Assembly: GCA_028554795.2 (NCBI GenBank)
Contig: CM068832.1
Coordinates: 84,008,049 to 84,072,048, forward strand
Reading direction: 5' to 3'
DNA: 64,000 nt
From: Sinohyriopsis cumingii
Taxonomy: Eukaryota; Mollusca; Bivalvia; Unionida; Unionidae
This document shows, piece by piece, positions 22,190 to 42,000 of the stretch. The notes beneath the pieces are model-generated. The model ran no database searches. It was not told the origin of the DNA and was given only the letters and a program-made list of their open reading frames with translations. The translations under genes were made by a program, and so were the position numbers. The stretch's first letter is position 1; each line of letters opens with the position of its first letter.

Positions 22190-22660
22190 ATGGTGCCACT
22201 CACACATACAATGTGGTTGCCACAGTAGCCATATTAAGAAACTTCTTATCGCTACTTCTGAATGGATAATTGTGTCAGCGTGTCAACATGTGTACAAAAT
22301 ACTTATGTTGATGTCTAGCAGGTCCTGAATGAGAATTATGGTGCTGTACAGACATCCTATAAGGCCACCAATGTGGCCATCCTGAAAATCTTGTTATAAC
22401 TACTTCTCCTGAATGAATCGTCATATCAGTGAAAGACTTCTTATGTCTAGTTGGACGTAAATGAAAATAGTGCCAATCTAACCTCCAATATGGCTGTTTT
22501 AATGGGCATCTGGAAAACCCCTTCCTTGCTACTTCTCCTAGATGGCTGGTCATTTTGACATTGTGCTTTCACTAGATGACCTATTTGATGTCTGGTTGGC
22601 CGTAAATGGAACTATGCATATGGTTTTGATGTCTAGTTGGTCCTAAATGTGGTTTTTGCT
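22190..22660 (-). repeat. Tandem repeat, about 120-150-bp units
   Basis: Three to four diverged units contain GATGTCTAGTTGGTCCTAAATG (about 22310, 22440, 22590, 22630), a GGCCACCAATATGGCCAT block and CTACTTCTCCTGAATGA. The 92-codon minus-strand ORF at 22275-22553 is a translation of these units, with its repeated H--P-RH-KSF pattern arising from the DNA repeat. Confidence 0.6.
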
Positions 22661-24740
22661 GCTCATAAACTTCTAATGGTATTATAGTTGGTTCCTTAAT
22701 GAAACTGCTGTACAAAATTAAAAGGCCTTATGATTTTCTATCAAGTTGGATACAATTATCTTTACCAGCTAGGATTTCTTGATCCTCTTTTTTATACATC
22801 AACCCTTCGCATATGTAGTTAGCTAAAACAGTATTTTGAACAATTAATTGCCCTCTTGCAAATAAAATCCCAATTGCATGCTTTTACCAGTGTGAGAGCT
22901 CCTTATATAAGTAGCTAAGTATTCAGTAACTGAATTTCCACATCCACATGCATCAACTCAGAATTAAAAGTTGCAAAACATATACAAATTTAAAAATCTT
23001 GAGACGTGTCACTTTGCATGGTGGGTGTTATGATTTAAATGCAACAAGGAAATTGAATTAGGGTTAATTTCTTTAAGCTGTATTCAATCATGGGGCCCTG
23101 GATTATAGAATGGTCTAGGCATATACATCACTAATCAACTCTCTCTAGTCCAACCAATGTGTGTATATGGGAAAGCTTGCCAGTAGCGTTATGTGTGTTG
23201 ATTTCTTCCAATAAATATGTTGGCTGCCATGTAAAGTCTATGATGTCCTGAAAAATGGTGTTAAGCTCCATACAAGCAAGCTAAACAATCAATGATATAA
23301 TGGAACAGTAAACACCATTTTAGCTAAATATGCCAAGAATTGATTTAGAGACTTGGTTAGTGATGATGACTTAAAATTGGCAAGGGATTAAAAAGATAAA
23401 AGAAATGACCTTTCATGGCACTGTAATATAACAAATGAGGAAAAACAAAAGTTTATTGCATTTGAACCTTTTGTTTTTTCACAGTTTCAATTTAAGTCAT
23501 AAGGCCCCTTATTTTGCCTTACCAAACATATAGCAAGTTATTACCTCAAACCCTAGCACTAATAATGCCTCACAAGTAAGCAGTCTTTTATGAAGTCTCA
23601 GGTCTGAGTATATGTCTAGCAATACTTATGTCCAGTTTGTTTATAAAATTCTTTCTCACATGGTACAGTTTTTAGAGAGACACGATAAATTCAACAAGTG
23701 TGGTAATGAAGGGACAGGCATTCTTTATTTATGCACACATCCCAAAGGGACATTGCTATGTTTGAATCAACACTGAACTGAAGAATGGAGCATCAGTTGC
23801 ATCAATTAAAATATTGTGGCCCACACAAAATACTGCAAGGACTATAATCAATTTATGAGTGCAATGGGCATGAATTACTGTAGCAGACTGGAGGAAGTAA
23901 TCCGAATTTATTAGTATCTTGAAGCTAAATATAGTAAAGTTTTCATCTATAATCTGTGGAATCGTTTTTGCACACAGTTTGCAGGATTTGTCTTTGGGTC
24001 ATCGTTTTTCTTTTTCTTCATCTTTCTAGATAATGGTATCTTGATAAGTCTTATGGTGCCGTGCAACTGCACTTGATGATTACCACAACCAGTGACATTG
24101 TATCAAATCTTCTGGGATCAGATGATTCAATGCAAATTCCACATAACCTATCACCATCCTCATGTTTGCCATCTGACTTACTAAGTTATTTTGCCTAAAT
24201 AATAATAAAAACAATCTGGTCTGATGTATTGATAGCGTTCTGAATGACCATAATATATTATCTGTATCTACCCTAGAAAATCCTGAGTGGATCGCTGTTT
24301 GGTTTTAATAAACCAAAGTAATCCAATGAAAGGCATTTTACAGACACAAGTGTCTGTTTCCTGTATGCAGTGATTAAATGATAGTATTATGTCTTTATTT
24401 TTTTAAAACTGATGATACATATGATCACCTTCAATGTGCAATATTAGTTATGTTAATTAACGAGTGTGCAATATTTGAATTTCAAAGATAAAAGTGTATG
24501 CCATGATCACTTTAGTAGGATGATTTGTCAAGTGAGGTTATCTTTTCTGTTTGAATAAATATTGTTAACTAAACTATTTTCGCAAGTTATGACATAAGAA
24601 TGATTCAAAGAAAGAAAATTCATTAAATTGAACATATAAAATGTAATACTGCAACAGAGTCTAGATGAACTATTTCTTCAGAGACACAATCCAGACTCTG
24701 TGGCAGCAAAATTATCAAATAGGACACAACTAAGAGACAA
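22661..24740. other. Intergenic DNA, no gene seen
   Basis: AT-rich with no ORF of protein-like composition. A short open stretch at about 23680-23775 (plus) is shared with the right arm but not recognised. Confidence 0.5.
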
Positions 24741-24965
24741 TCACATTTTCAGTCACAATGGTTTGACAATTATCAATGGCTTGAATTCATTGACTGTGAA
24801 GGCAAAGTGATTTGCAGTTACTGCAAAAAAAGTTCCCAAACTGTCACAGATTTTAAATTCTACCAGTGGACTTGTAAGTGTAACTGACAAATTCAGGATT
24901 TAATCAAGCAAGTCTCATGATAGTATTATACCTAATAAAGCAAAATGTAGCACAGTATATTCATG
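24741..24965 (+). pseudogene. BED/TTF-type zinc-finger remnant of a hAT-like transposase or ZMYM-like gene
   Basis: The plus frame from 24750 to about 24905 reads WFDNYQWLEFIDCEGKVICSYC, an aromatic-rich segment followed by CxxC as in the N-terminal TTF/BED fingers of hAT transposases and DUF4371 proteins. Further on, in another frame (about 24885-24950), SSKSHDS resembles the His pair of the same finger. Stops and a frame change show it is dead. No DDE or dimerisation domain was found downstream. Confidence 0.4.
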
Positions 24966-27287
24966 ACACTTAGGCCAGCATGTACAAAATATTCCTCAAG
25001 TTACAGTTGCTAGCACTCCACTAAGAAATGTCATTTTATAATAAATAAAAATGTAATGGAAAAAAAAATTGATAAATTGATTGCACTCTTTAACATAGCC
25101 TACTACCTAACTCAATAATGAAAATGATTTGGTTCATTATATCTTTGTGTTTTATGGAATAAATGCATACATCTGATTTAATTTTAGGCAAGAGACTGAA
25201 CTTTTGGGTTAAGTTAAAATGTATGTGGAACAAATGCATTTTCTAAAACTACTTGTATCAGTGTGCATTGTGACTTTTCTTTAAGATAACTCTAAATGGT
25301 ACTGGGTATATATCATTTTCTTCAACTGCACACTGTTGTCTTCCATTTGATTTGATGACTTACAGCTATACTGTCTACACAGTAGGCCTCAGTATCAGGA
25401 AAAATTCTGTATACTTCAGTTACAGCTGAAATAAGTTTTGCATTAGTACCTGAATCAGACAAAAAAGGTTGTGTTCTGGTGTGTGAATAGAAATGGCTAA
25501 AAGTAATATAGACAAAAGCCATAAGAGTACACAAGTTACATATGAAAACCACCAATTCACTTGCATGTGTGGCATACAAGTTCAAAGATTTGCTTCATGT
25601 TTATTTGTGTACACACATTGTTCAACTCCTAAGATATTTTAAGAGCTATTTCTCTATTGTATGCATAATTCATTTACAAATGTGATTAATGGGCCACACC
25701 GAAGGCCATACTATTAGTTCACTTGGCAATATGGTAACGTCAGCTGAAAAGCATAATCGTCCATTAAAAGAGCATTATGATATGAACATTAGGTATTTAG
25801 AACATATAGATTTTTCTTTTCCAAATGGAGTCCAAGTAATTATTGCCCAATCCAGGTATAATTTTGTACACAAGTAAAGAACAAAATAAGATAAATCTTC
25901 ATTTATTTGCAATTGACAATACACTTCTTAATGAATATACACTTTTACATTTATTTTGTATCACTTGAATAAACAATATTTCTTTCAGTTCATTTTAAAC
26001 TTTTATTTTATATCACTTGAGTAAACAATATCTCTTTCATTTCATTTAACACTTAGAAACAGGTTCTTCAAGTTACAATAATCAACTCTGGAAACAATAA
26101 ACAAACTGGAACTTTTGACCTAATTATATTACATTTACTAGGGTTAAAACAATAAATTCCTTAACATAATAAATTAACAGTTCCAGTTAATCAAACACAA
26201 AATCATCTTTTATACAGGGTGTGAACTGTTAATATTTACAGGATAAAGCTTATAGTTTCCAAATTGATTGAAGCTTACATGTTGCAGTTGCTGGCACATA
26301 TCTATTTCCAGCATGGTTTGCATACATTCCACCTTTAATAATTTTGTTACTTCCCTACCCCACCCCATTCAGTAACAAGTATCAAAAATCAGGCTCATTC
26401 TAAGGCAAAGTCTGTAACTTGTGTACCACAGTCATCAGAGTGACAAAGATGCAAAACTTTATGATGCCTGTCAAAGGAAGAAAACAGTTTGTTGTTTACC
26501 CAAGTTTTGAACCAGTTAACTTGAATTCTCAGACCATCAATTGCTACAGCCCCACTAATTACAATTGTTAGGGAATAATGAGAACTCACCTTCAGTTATC
26601 TGTGTATATATATAATTTTAATAACCAAGAATACCGGATGTCTGGGAACATTATAGCATTCAATGGTAACGTCAGAACTGAGATGAGAGAATTAAACAAG
26701 CATAGTACATGACATAATATATCCATAAACTATTGACTGGGAAAAATACTACAGAACACCATTTCTGCTGGCAGTAAGATGTTGAACCTATATGTCATAA
26801 ATATCAGGTTGGACATCTAGGACCAGTAATATTCATAATGGGCAGTACCCACCCCCCACCCCCCAAGTGAGAAGGACCTGATTTGTAATCTAAGCCACCC
26901 AACCTATCACAGCCTTTATAGTACTTGAAACAAATATTGAGTAATAGTAAAACAAACTCTGAAAGTTATTAAAACCAATTTGTTATATTTCCATAACTCT
27001 GCATAGTTAACTGTGCAAGCAGACTTAAACATATCAGTGTATGACAGTTAAATTGAGCTATAGCATCGATTAACAGAAGCTACGAATTCATCAACAAGCA
27101 GTGAACAATCATCTTCACAATAAATGTCAAACATTAGCATCCATAAGCTGTCAAGACAAGTTGTTACACTGGATATATAATCATCCATTTATTTCAAACA
27201 AGCTGTGAAAAACGAACCTCACGTCCGCTATATGTACGCTGGCCATTGCAAAGGATGCTTTAATAGATTAATGTTTATCGTCGTGTC
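24966..27287. other. Intergenic DNA, no gene recognised
   Basis: Short ORFs (25322-25585 minus, 25689-25877 plus, 26395-26589 minus) are preserved in the right arm only because of the recent duplication. None shows a domain. A near-duplicate 55-60-bp segment occurs at about 25955-26045. Confidence 0.4.
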
Positions 27288-27680
27288 TTGACAACCATTT
27301 TGCGCGCGCACACCGGAAAGTCATGCTATATATTTGTTACTTGTAAACGTATTCGTGGGCAGTACGCTATATATTGTTCCCGGTGCCGTATTCGCGGGCA
27401 GAATGCTATATGTTTGTTCTTCGTGAACGTATTTTTGGGCAGTGACTTTGTCATCTTCAACCTAAAGGTCAAAACTGCCCATGAAATTTATATATCTGCC
27501 CACGAACCGAAAACATGAATAGGACTATAACATAAGTGTATATACTTATTTTCAACATATACATAATTACTATGTAAGAAATACAACCTATGTATATGTA
27601 TTTTGATTTGAAATGTAAACTATATCATGTCCTTCCCGTAAACCCACTTTCGGGATGACTGCCCACAACGCACCTAAAAC

Positions 27681-27683
<3 letters not shown>
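27288..27683. repeat. Short GGGCAG-containing repeats next to the arm boundary
   Basis: Three units of about 40-46 bp with GCTATAT...TGTT...CGTATTCGTGGGCAG lie at 27322-27445. A further GGGCAGT copy in opposite orientation precedes the (TA)n tract. The 76-codon ORF here is a translation of these repeats. Confidence 0.5.

Positions 27684-27761
<78 letters not shown>
27684..27761. repeat. (TA)n tract at the inner end of the left arm
   Basis: About 39 TA units. Sequence to the left is mirrored in the right arm and sequence to the right is not, so the arm boundary falls in the tract. Confidence 0.95.
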
Positions 27762-27763
<2 letters not shown>

Positions 27764-29137
27764 CACAATTGTGTACATGCATAATGTACAGTCTGTGAAC
27801 AAGTACATCCTTATAAAAATAAATTATCGAACTGAATAATATACACTTTAATATATAAGATGTAATTTCGATTAATTCAATATGTTATCGGGGAAAAATG
27901 CAAAGAAACTAAAGATGAAGTTCAATTGTGACAGCTGTGTGAACTGCTTAAATCATTTAGTAATGCCAATGAACTTTGATCCACAGTGAAAGGTAATTGC
28001 TTTAGAGTCCGCTCCGAACAATAACAAAGCTTGTGAGAGAGAGAGAGAATATGTTGGGCATTAGATGTGATATCCAAAATGGAAAAACTGTATGCAACCC
28101 AAAAAGTTATTTTACCCTGCATTATTCACCCAAGGAAAACTTATTTTAATCAGTTGCTTGATTTGAATATAAATCATGCTTCATATTTTAACTCGTTGAT
28201 CATTTACGAATAAAAATCATAGTTTATTTTATAACACTTTGATCTGAAATTAGTATGAATGATCTGAAAGTATCATGCATGATCTATGAAATTAGAGTAA
28301 TAATGTAATAGTGCTAGGTAATGATTGTTTTTCTCTTCGTTTTACTTTGCTTGATTAGATTAGTCTTTACAATAAATGATATAGGGTAATTTCACATAAC
28401 TGCATGAAAGGATTCTCATGTTTGAATTGTAGAGAGTAAAAACGACTAAGTAAATAATGCTGTTCTACAAACTGGAAGGAATTGACGTTTACTGATAAAG
28501 TCAATTTCACGTCTGTACCCAGAGGTGAAACGTTACCTGGAGTATATGCAAATAAATTTGAATATCTCAATATAGGTACGCTTATGACGGCCATTAGTTC
28601 GGATTTCTATCCAGTTTCATAGCAGATTTTAGAAAGGGATGTAATTTTGGTATTCTCATCTTCTATGTATTAATTGCTATGTTCTTCTCCTGAAAGTGTA
28701 TATTGTCGTTGTGCGGTCAGCATTACTATTCTTTTTATTTATTTAAGATTTTTACATATTTGCCAAGGACATTTGATCCAATTTCAATTGAAAACGTTTT
28801 GACAATTAAATTTCTACCAGGTTTTAACAGATTCCATATATCCATACCATGCTTTCTTAAGATAAGTCTGAATATATATGGTAACTAATGTATAATCCAA
28901 GTATGCTCTGACCCTTCCATCTTGGATTTTCCATTAGGATTCGAATTTTAAATAATTAGAACGTGTATTACTATGACATTTGCGATTTAATTCGTGGATC
29001 ATTTGTAGATTATGTTTGGATTTGATTCTTGAAAACGTAAGTTCTCCATTTGTTTTCATTTGTACACAATTTTCCCATAAATTTAAATTCGTTTTCGCTC
29101 TTTCTGTGATACTGTTTATTCGAGCCAAAACACGTAC
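27762..29137. other. Loop DNA, no gene seen
   Basis: AT-rich, stops in all frames, no repeats or motifs noticed apart from a short (GA)n at about 28035-28048. Confidence 0.5.
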
Positions 29138-29850
29138 CATAGAAGTAAAGGATGGTAATTATCAGCATAATATCATCGTGGTAACACAACAACAAGAAAT
29201 CACGTCCTTGGATATAGTAAATGATGGTAATTATGTATACAATAGCACTCAGGAAACACAACACAACTCATTTATGCTCTTGGTTGTAGTAACGGATGGT
29301 AATTGTAAGTATAATAACACAAAGATAACACAACCAAACAAATTCTGCCCTAGGATGTAGTAATGTGTGGTAATTATCAATATGATGGCACAAATGTATC
29401 ACATCAAATCCATGTTGTGCCCTAATATGTACTGAAGGATGGTACTTATCAGCATAATGTCACCCACGTTACACAACAAAACGAAATTCATGCTCTAGGA
29501 AGTAATAAACGATAATATTTATCAGTATATTAGCAGCCAGGTAACACAACTAAACCAAATACATAGAGAATAATAAATACTGGTAATTATTTATATAATT
29601 GCCCGCAGGTAACACAAGAAACGAAATTATACCTTAGGATATAGTAAAGGATTTCAATGATAAGTATAATATCACCTAGGTGACACAAGAAAACTAATGT
29701 ATGCCCTAGTATGTAGTTAAGGATGGTAATTATCAGTAAAATGAGACCAAGATAACACAACATAACCAAATTGTGCCCTACTATGCAGTAAAGTATGTTA
29801 ATTTTCAGTATAATAGCTTCCAAGCAACACAGCACAAAGGCACAGTCTAA
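29138..29850 (+). repeat. Satellite-like tandem array, about 72-bp units, ten copies
   Basis: Units begin AGTAAAGGATGGTAATTATC and continue AGTATAATATCACC, GTAACACAAC and a TGCCCTAGGAT segment. Starts are near 29142, 29217, 29288, 29359, 29430, 29505, 29570, 29644, 29717 and 29788. They are strongly diverged, so the array is old. Short ORFs here are repeat translations. Confidence 0.85.
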
Positions 29851-30338
29851 TTCATACTTTTACTAGTAATCAGCAGACTAACGGACTAGGGAATAGTGTG
29901 TTTAAATCAGAGTATTATACACATCGTATGTGTCATCTAATTTAGTTTGCCAAGTATAAACCTTACGGAGTAGAACATGTAACATGGAATTTGAGTATCG
30001 CTCTGACTACATATACTATAAGAATGAAACAAAGCCAGCAAGGTTTGCAATACTTAGATCATTTAATAATAGTATAAATAAACAAATATAAAAGGGACTT
30101 AGCTTTTTATTGAAACCAAAATAATCCTAAAATATGTTATATTCAAGTCCTAAAGATTCAAATGTTTAGAAAGAATTTTAGATCCTCGAACAGACTGATC
30201 TGCAAACAGTCGTGATTTATCAAAGTAACATTGACCAGAAATCCTCTAAATAACGCACAGTAGTCTCGGGATAATGATTCAATCCAATGAACACTTTGTA
30301 ATTCTGTTATGATAAGGTTTGTGTAATAATCTTATTAT
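29851..30338. other. Loop DNA, no feature seen
   Basis: Non-coding AT-rich sequence. Confidence 0.5.
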
Positions 30339-30574
30339 CATCTCCTGCTATGAGAAGGGATTACTCATAAGTTAAGAAATGTATTTGCCCATGCTTAGAG
30401 AGAGAGAGAGAGGAGAAGAAGAAGAAGAAGATGAAGAAGGGTGTCACCAAAAGCCGTCTTCTCATATCTTGCTATGAGAAGGGATTACACATAAGTTAAA
30501 CAATGTCTTTGCCCATGGTTAGAGAGTGAGAGAACGAGAGAGAGAAGAAGAAGAAGGGTGTCACCAATAACGGT
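30339..30574 (+). repeat. Tandem duplication, about 115-123 bp, with GA/GAA tracts
   Basis: 30339-30461 and 30463-30574 both run TCNTATGAGAAGGGATTAC...ATAAGTTAA...TTTGCCCATG, then (GA)n, (GAA)n and GGGTGTCACCAA. The purine tracts differ in length. Confidence 0.8.
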
Positions 30575-31585
30575 GGAGATGAGACTACAGCTTTGGTAAT
30601 GAAATACGGAATCGCTGTAAGGAAAAGACAAAGCTGTTCTGATTCGAGGGACGGACTAACCCTTCGTAAGCCCGCTTCTCTATTAATACAATTTCGGCTT
30701 TCGTTCAGTCCAGTTAGAACAAGACCCTTGAGCTTTCCCATGGCAATCGTGTGAACTATCTGCGTAGATCATACATTATTGATATAATAATTGCATGTTC
30801 AGCAGCTTCCCCCCAAAATCTAAAATGCTGACATTTAGATACGACCTACATGTATTTTATGCTGAAAATTGTTGACATTTAGATACGAGCGAAATGCATT
30901 TTATCGATTTCTGTACCTGCTCGTAAAGCGCGATCTTTATAAAATAACATACATTTGTATTATACAAATAGATCAAATTTATCTCAATATATTTTAGTAG
31001 AAAATTACTTTCAATATAATGAAATGAAACAATAGTTTTAATAAATGTTACAGCCAAATAGAATACCTCACTTCATGAAATAGAAACACTATAAAGGTTG
31101 CTTTCTTATGTTATATTGCAAATTAACTATACTGTTGTATTTAATTTTATATACAAGTGACAGAAAGCAAATCATTTATGAAATATCAAATTTACAGTCA
31201 CATCTTACAGCCCACGTCATTTATGGGTTCGTACTAATGGTGTCCACGTCTTAACATCTGTTATTTAATACTGAGGAATAGTGCAATAATACAGCGAATA
31301 AAGGTATGCTACTACATGGATGTTAAGAAGTTTATTACACATTGGTTTAGGTTGGGTAAACTGCGGGGTGCACATGACAAATGGGTTATAGAACCAATAT
31401 AGAGTCAATGGTGAATGGTGTCAGAAGAGATTTGTATCCAAATACGTCACTTCTGTTTCATGCATGTTTTCTTCATAATATTTATATATTTGTATACTGA
31501 TCAAAAGAAAAAAGGAGAAAACACAAGTGTCCTACATCGTAGTCCGTGTTATAATATACCGACATAGAAAAGACAAATATATTCA
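30575..31585. other. Loop DNA, no gene seen
   Basis: AT-rich. Two ORFs of 66-81 codons lack motifs. Confidence 0.5.
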
Positions 31586-31975
31586 TCATGCATGTTGTTT
31601 TTCCTTTTTGCGTTGGTTTCGTTCTTCCTCAGATTCTCCTACAGCTATGAAGATGACGATGGCTAGGACGATATTGATGATTAAATTCAGGTAAGTAATA
31701 TATACATTGAGTCTTTTTGTGAGTAAGTGATACCATTTATATATCATCACATTACTTTTTACTTGAACGTTTTGAACGATTCCTATAATCGATTTATTTG
31801 TAAATACCCTGTAATACACATAATTTAGTTCAGTGGAAAAGTGTAGCATTTTAGCTTTATTCTTTATATCATCATCAGCAAAAGACGAACTCCTAAAAAA
31901 AACAGCTATTATATTAGAAATGGAATGAGATGTTATTATACCGAAATACATTGTTGTTGCCGTTTGTATAATCAT
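31586..31975 (-). CDS. Unrecognised ORF with a membrane segment, possible exon
   Basis: The 129-codon ORF is open for about 33 more codons upstream (to about 32076) without an ATG, so it may be an exon or fragment. Composition is protein-like, with a hydrophobic stretch at the N-terminal side, a middle of mixed polar residues (HFSTELNYVYYRVF), a strong membrane segment near residues 95-113, and a highly charged tail. I do not recognise a family. A divergent channel-type membrane protein exon is possible, and a chance ORF cannot be excluded. Confidence 0.25.
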   Translation of the reverse strand: MIIQTATTMYFGIITSHSISNIIAVFFRSSSFADDDIKNKAKMLHFSTELNYVYYRVFTNKSIIGIVQNVQVKSNVMIYKWYHLLTKRLNVYITYLNLIINIVLAIVIFIAVGESEEERNQRKKEKQHA

Positions 31976-33262
31976 AAAGGTAGCAGCAAGAATAACAACT
32001 AAAAATTCTGAGTTATGATGTAAAATATTAGCAAAAGCAATTGCTATTATTTTCTCAAACCAAGAGTCGAAACATTCTCACACAGCAAATCACTAAATCA
32101 TATGTGAGATAAATTAGATTTACATATTTTAAACGCTCTTTGCGTAAAAAGGCAAAACTATATTTAAAATTTGCTGATGTCTTCATACTATCCTACAGTT
32201 TTCAGTGATACCCAGCATTTCTAAAAATTGTTATTGCACCCAGATGCGAACGAAAATCGTGATGTTGGTCCGATTTCTATTTTTTAATGACACTGCCTGT
32301 TTATAAGTATTATTAGTCCAGTTATGGTTCGCATTTTAATTCCAGCTTTCTTAGGATACGGTCAATCAAACGCACAACCTTCAAATTTTCAGGATCACAA
32401 ACAGATCAATTATTTTATTAGATGTTGATACTGCCCTTAATGATGTTGATAGCGGAGGAAAGTGACTGATAATACTGACGACAATCGTGTTAAACTTGTT
32501 CTCAATTTTGGATTGTCTGAGAAAGCAGATATAAAACTTTCCATGGGAGCATCGATCTTATAATTAATTACATTTTCATATGAATGATCGTGTGGTATAT
32601 ATTAATAAACAATAAATACAATTCAAAATACATCTGCTTTGACTATACAATATCGTAACACATTTCTGAAAATTCTGACTTATTTGGAAGGCCTAATGAG
32701 TCTCTGCCAAAGATAAAATAATATATGGGAGACACATATTCTATTCCGTAAGAGCTTTTATTATCAGATTTATCTATGGGATCAGAAAATGTGTTAGCAA
32801 ACATCTTGCTCTGACGAGTTGAAAGTGCATGTTAATAATAATATATGTACACTGAATATATTCATGAGTACAAGCGCATGTGTGCATGTATAGATAGGCA
32901 TTTGCATATGTACAAATTAATATACAACAGAGAAGTGTATTGTTTCACATAATTGTTTTGCAAACATAGGCCTCTAACGCGAATTAACATTAGACAATAC
33001 GTTTATATTAGGATGAATGATGACCTCTAACGGGAAATCCTGTAGTTATAGTGTCCATATGTTTGACATGGGAAAGTCTGTATAGACTAATAAGGTACAA
33101 AGTTTCTAGCCTCGAAAGTCCAACTTTTAAAACATTATGCCGTATGTTTGAGGCCTTATTGACGGTACATGGAACCCTATAATTCCTAAAATTAATGATA
33201 CAAATTTTATAAAGCCAAAAAGGAACTGATAATGTCACCAAAAATTAAATAGAACACATGCA
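31976..33262. other. Loop DNA, no gene seen
   Basis: Apart from the upstream extension of the neighbouring minus-strand ORF (to about 32076), nothing is supported. Confidence 0.45.
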
Positions 33263-34375
33263 CTATCCAACTGGCTGACTGTAGTGAACAATACCTAGCC
33301 TACAACCAAACAGCCAACATTATATCATCAACATGCCATGTGTATTGACAAAAAACCCGTTCTCTACTAACCAGAACCCACAAAATGCCTTCAATACGCA
33401 TTTTGCAGTGACCCAACCGCGTCGCCTTCTATTCAACTCACCAAAGTACATCATCAATACGCCTTGTTTATTGCAACGAAACCCCGTCCCCTACAATCTT
33501 ACACCCACATTATATCACCAAGACGTCAACTGTGGTGACAAATATCCCGCTTTCCATTATCCAACACCATACCTAGTATCCTTAAACATGCTGTGTACAG
33601 TAAACAATATTCCGCTTTTTTATCCAATACTTTGCACTATAACATTTATACACCGTGTATACCGATCAATACTCGGTTCACTAATACCCAACACCCCACA
33701 CTATACCATCCCTACACTGTGTAAAGTGACCAATATCCCGTTCTCTGCTAATCAACACCCCACAATATGCAACCAACCCACCTTGTGCAGTGACTGAATC
33801 CCCGTCGTCAACTACTCAGCTCACTTTTCGCTACATTATAGTATCAACACTTTGGGTATAATGACAAATATCCTTTTCGCTTTTAATACGTTCCCTACAT
33901 TATATCATCAACAGATCAATTATAGCGACCACTATCCCTTTATCTTCTTTCAAATACTCTGCACCATACTATGTATGAGCGATGTGAATATGAAGAATAC
34001 ACAGATTATACTATCCAACACGCCACACATTAACACTCCTTGTGTGTTGTGATCAGTAGTTATCCCCTATCCAAAAATCCACACGATGCCATCAACAGGC
34101 CATGTGTTGTGACCAATATTAATTTATCTCCTATCCACCACCACCCATTATACATTAATATACACTTTGTTGTGACCTATACAATGGTATCTGAAAATTA
34201 TACGATTATGACAACAGTTTTGATGACAAACATCCCATTCTGTACTTTTGACTCTCAGCATCATCTCATCAACACGCCGTGTGCAGTGACCAATATCCGT
34301 TTGTTTTCCTTTAACCAGCGCATTACATTTTGTCACCAATGTGGTGAGTGTAGCTATAATGCGGAGATTAATTTT
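33263..34375 (+). repeat. Satellite-like tandem array, about 68-bp units
   Basis: The degenerate unit TCAACACGCCNTGTGCAGTGACCAATATCCCGTTC...CAACACCCCACATTATA recurs about sixteen times. The clearest units are at 33310-33370, 33690-33790 and 34255-34330. The ORFs 33333-33797, 33852-34052 and 34040-34378 are translations of the array, which explains their NTPC-VTNI-F repetition. Confidence 0.75.

Positions 34376-40976
<6,601 letters not shown>

Positions 40977-41054
<78 letters not shown>
40977..41054. repeat. (TA)n tract followed by GATA units
   Basis: About 39 TA units, then TAGATAGATAGATA to about 41070. Confidence 0.95.
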
Positions 41055-41056
<2 letters not shown>

Positions 41057-41070
41057 TAGATAGATAGATA

Positions 41071-41592
41071 TAAGATAATGTCAAATCATTGCTTTCATGT
41101 AAAACAATAAGAGATATACTCAGCTTTAGCTAATATTTCAAAACTTTTCAATACAAATAACAACTTTTTACTCGATTTTTATTTCCTGCCATTATTTATT
41201 GTGCATGAATAAGCTCAAAAATGAATTTATTGGGTCCATAATTTAGATACTTTTGATCATAATAGCCATAATACCAATGCGCTATCTACAATTGTATAAA
41301 GTAATGTTATTAAAAAAATGATATGTTGTATATCCTTTTTAAAATATGAATTCTATGTATAAACGTTTGTGTCTATTTTATTATTTTGCTGATTCGGGAT
41401 CATTAGAGACCCGTGTATCATTTCGATCCTGTATAATTGTTATGATTATGCAGATCATTCATGACGTTACGTAAATGAAGTAATTTTTATCTTACAATAG
41501 AAAGACGTCATCCGTGTATTTCAAAACATGAAGCATACAGTAATTGCGAACCTAGTTTAACAGAATTATCGGCGTTTGTAAAAAATAATTAT

Positions 41593-41595
<3 letters not shown>
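41071..41595. other. Loop DNA, no feature seen
   Basis: AT-rich non-coding sequence. Confidence 0.5.

Positions 41596-41679
<84 letters not shown>
41596..41679. repeat. (TA)n tract next to an old BIR-flank copy
   Basis: About 42 TA units followed by GATAGATA. Homology to the BIR downstream flank begins immediately after it. Confidence 0.95.
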
Positions 41680-41681
<2 letters not shown>

Positions 41682-41685
41682 TAGA

Positions 41686-42000
41686 TATAATGCTGTCGGG
41701 CATTTCTGCGCATCTATGGTTTCCATAGCCAACACTGAAGCATCAAAACACATACCGAATTTTACCGGTTGCCGGAAATAAGTAATGCAATGCTTCCTAT
41801 TTGAAAAAATGCATTGCCAATAAATGTCGTTATATATTATTCAAACTAAACAGATCTTGCAAAAAAATAGCAAAGTTCAACATTTTATTAAGAAATAACC
41901 TATTATCTTGAAGAGAGACAACAATCACTAGGATGTAATACGTTTACAGCGTCTCCGTTATGGGAAGAAAATACCGAAGAATTTAGAAACAGACAATACG
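41686..42000 (-). pseudogene. Third, strongly diverged copy of the BIR gene 3' end and flank
   Basis: In the same orientation as the right arm, AATGCTGTC-GGCATTTCT, CATACCGAATTT, GCAATGCTT--CATTTGAAAA and CCAATAAATG lead into a segment like AAAGTTCAACATTTTAT--AAATAA-CTATTAT. It then continues as diverged 3' coding sequence of the BIR ORF (about 41900-41990, against 60994-61090). A block of about 190 bp present in the arms (about 60710-60925) is missing. Most substitutions and indels are unique to this copy, so it predates the arms by a large margin. The zinc-binding part is not recognisable. Confidence 0.7.

Larger units (their letters stand above)
11288..27761 (+). repeat. Left arm of a large inverted duplication
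   Basis: Matches 64000-50879 in reverse. Mirror coordinates sum to 75,288 outside the deletion and to about 78,633-78,643 inside it, so one 3,345-bp deletion in the right arm plus a few small indels explains the length difference. Protein-level comparison (2 of 156 BIR residues, 4 of 220 polymerase C-terminal residues) suggests 1-2% nucleotide divergence. The true outer limit lies beyond the window for the right arm, so the left arm may begin before 11288. Confidence 0.95.
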
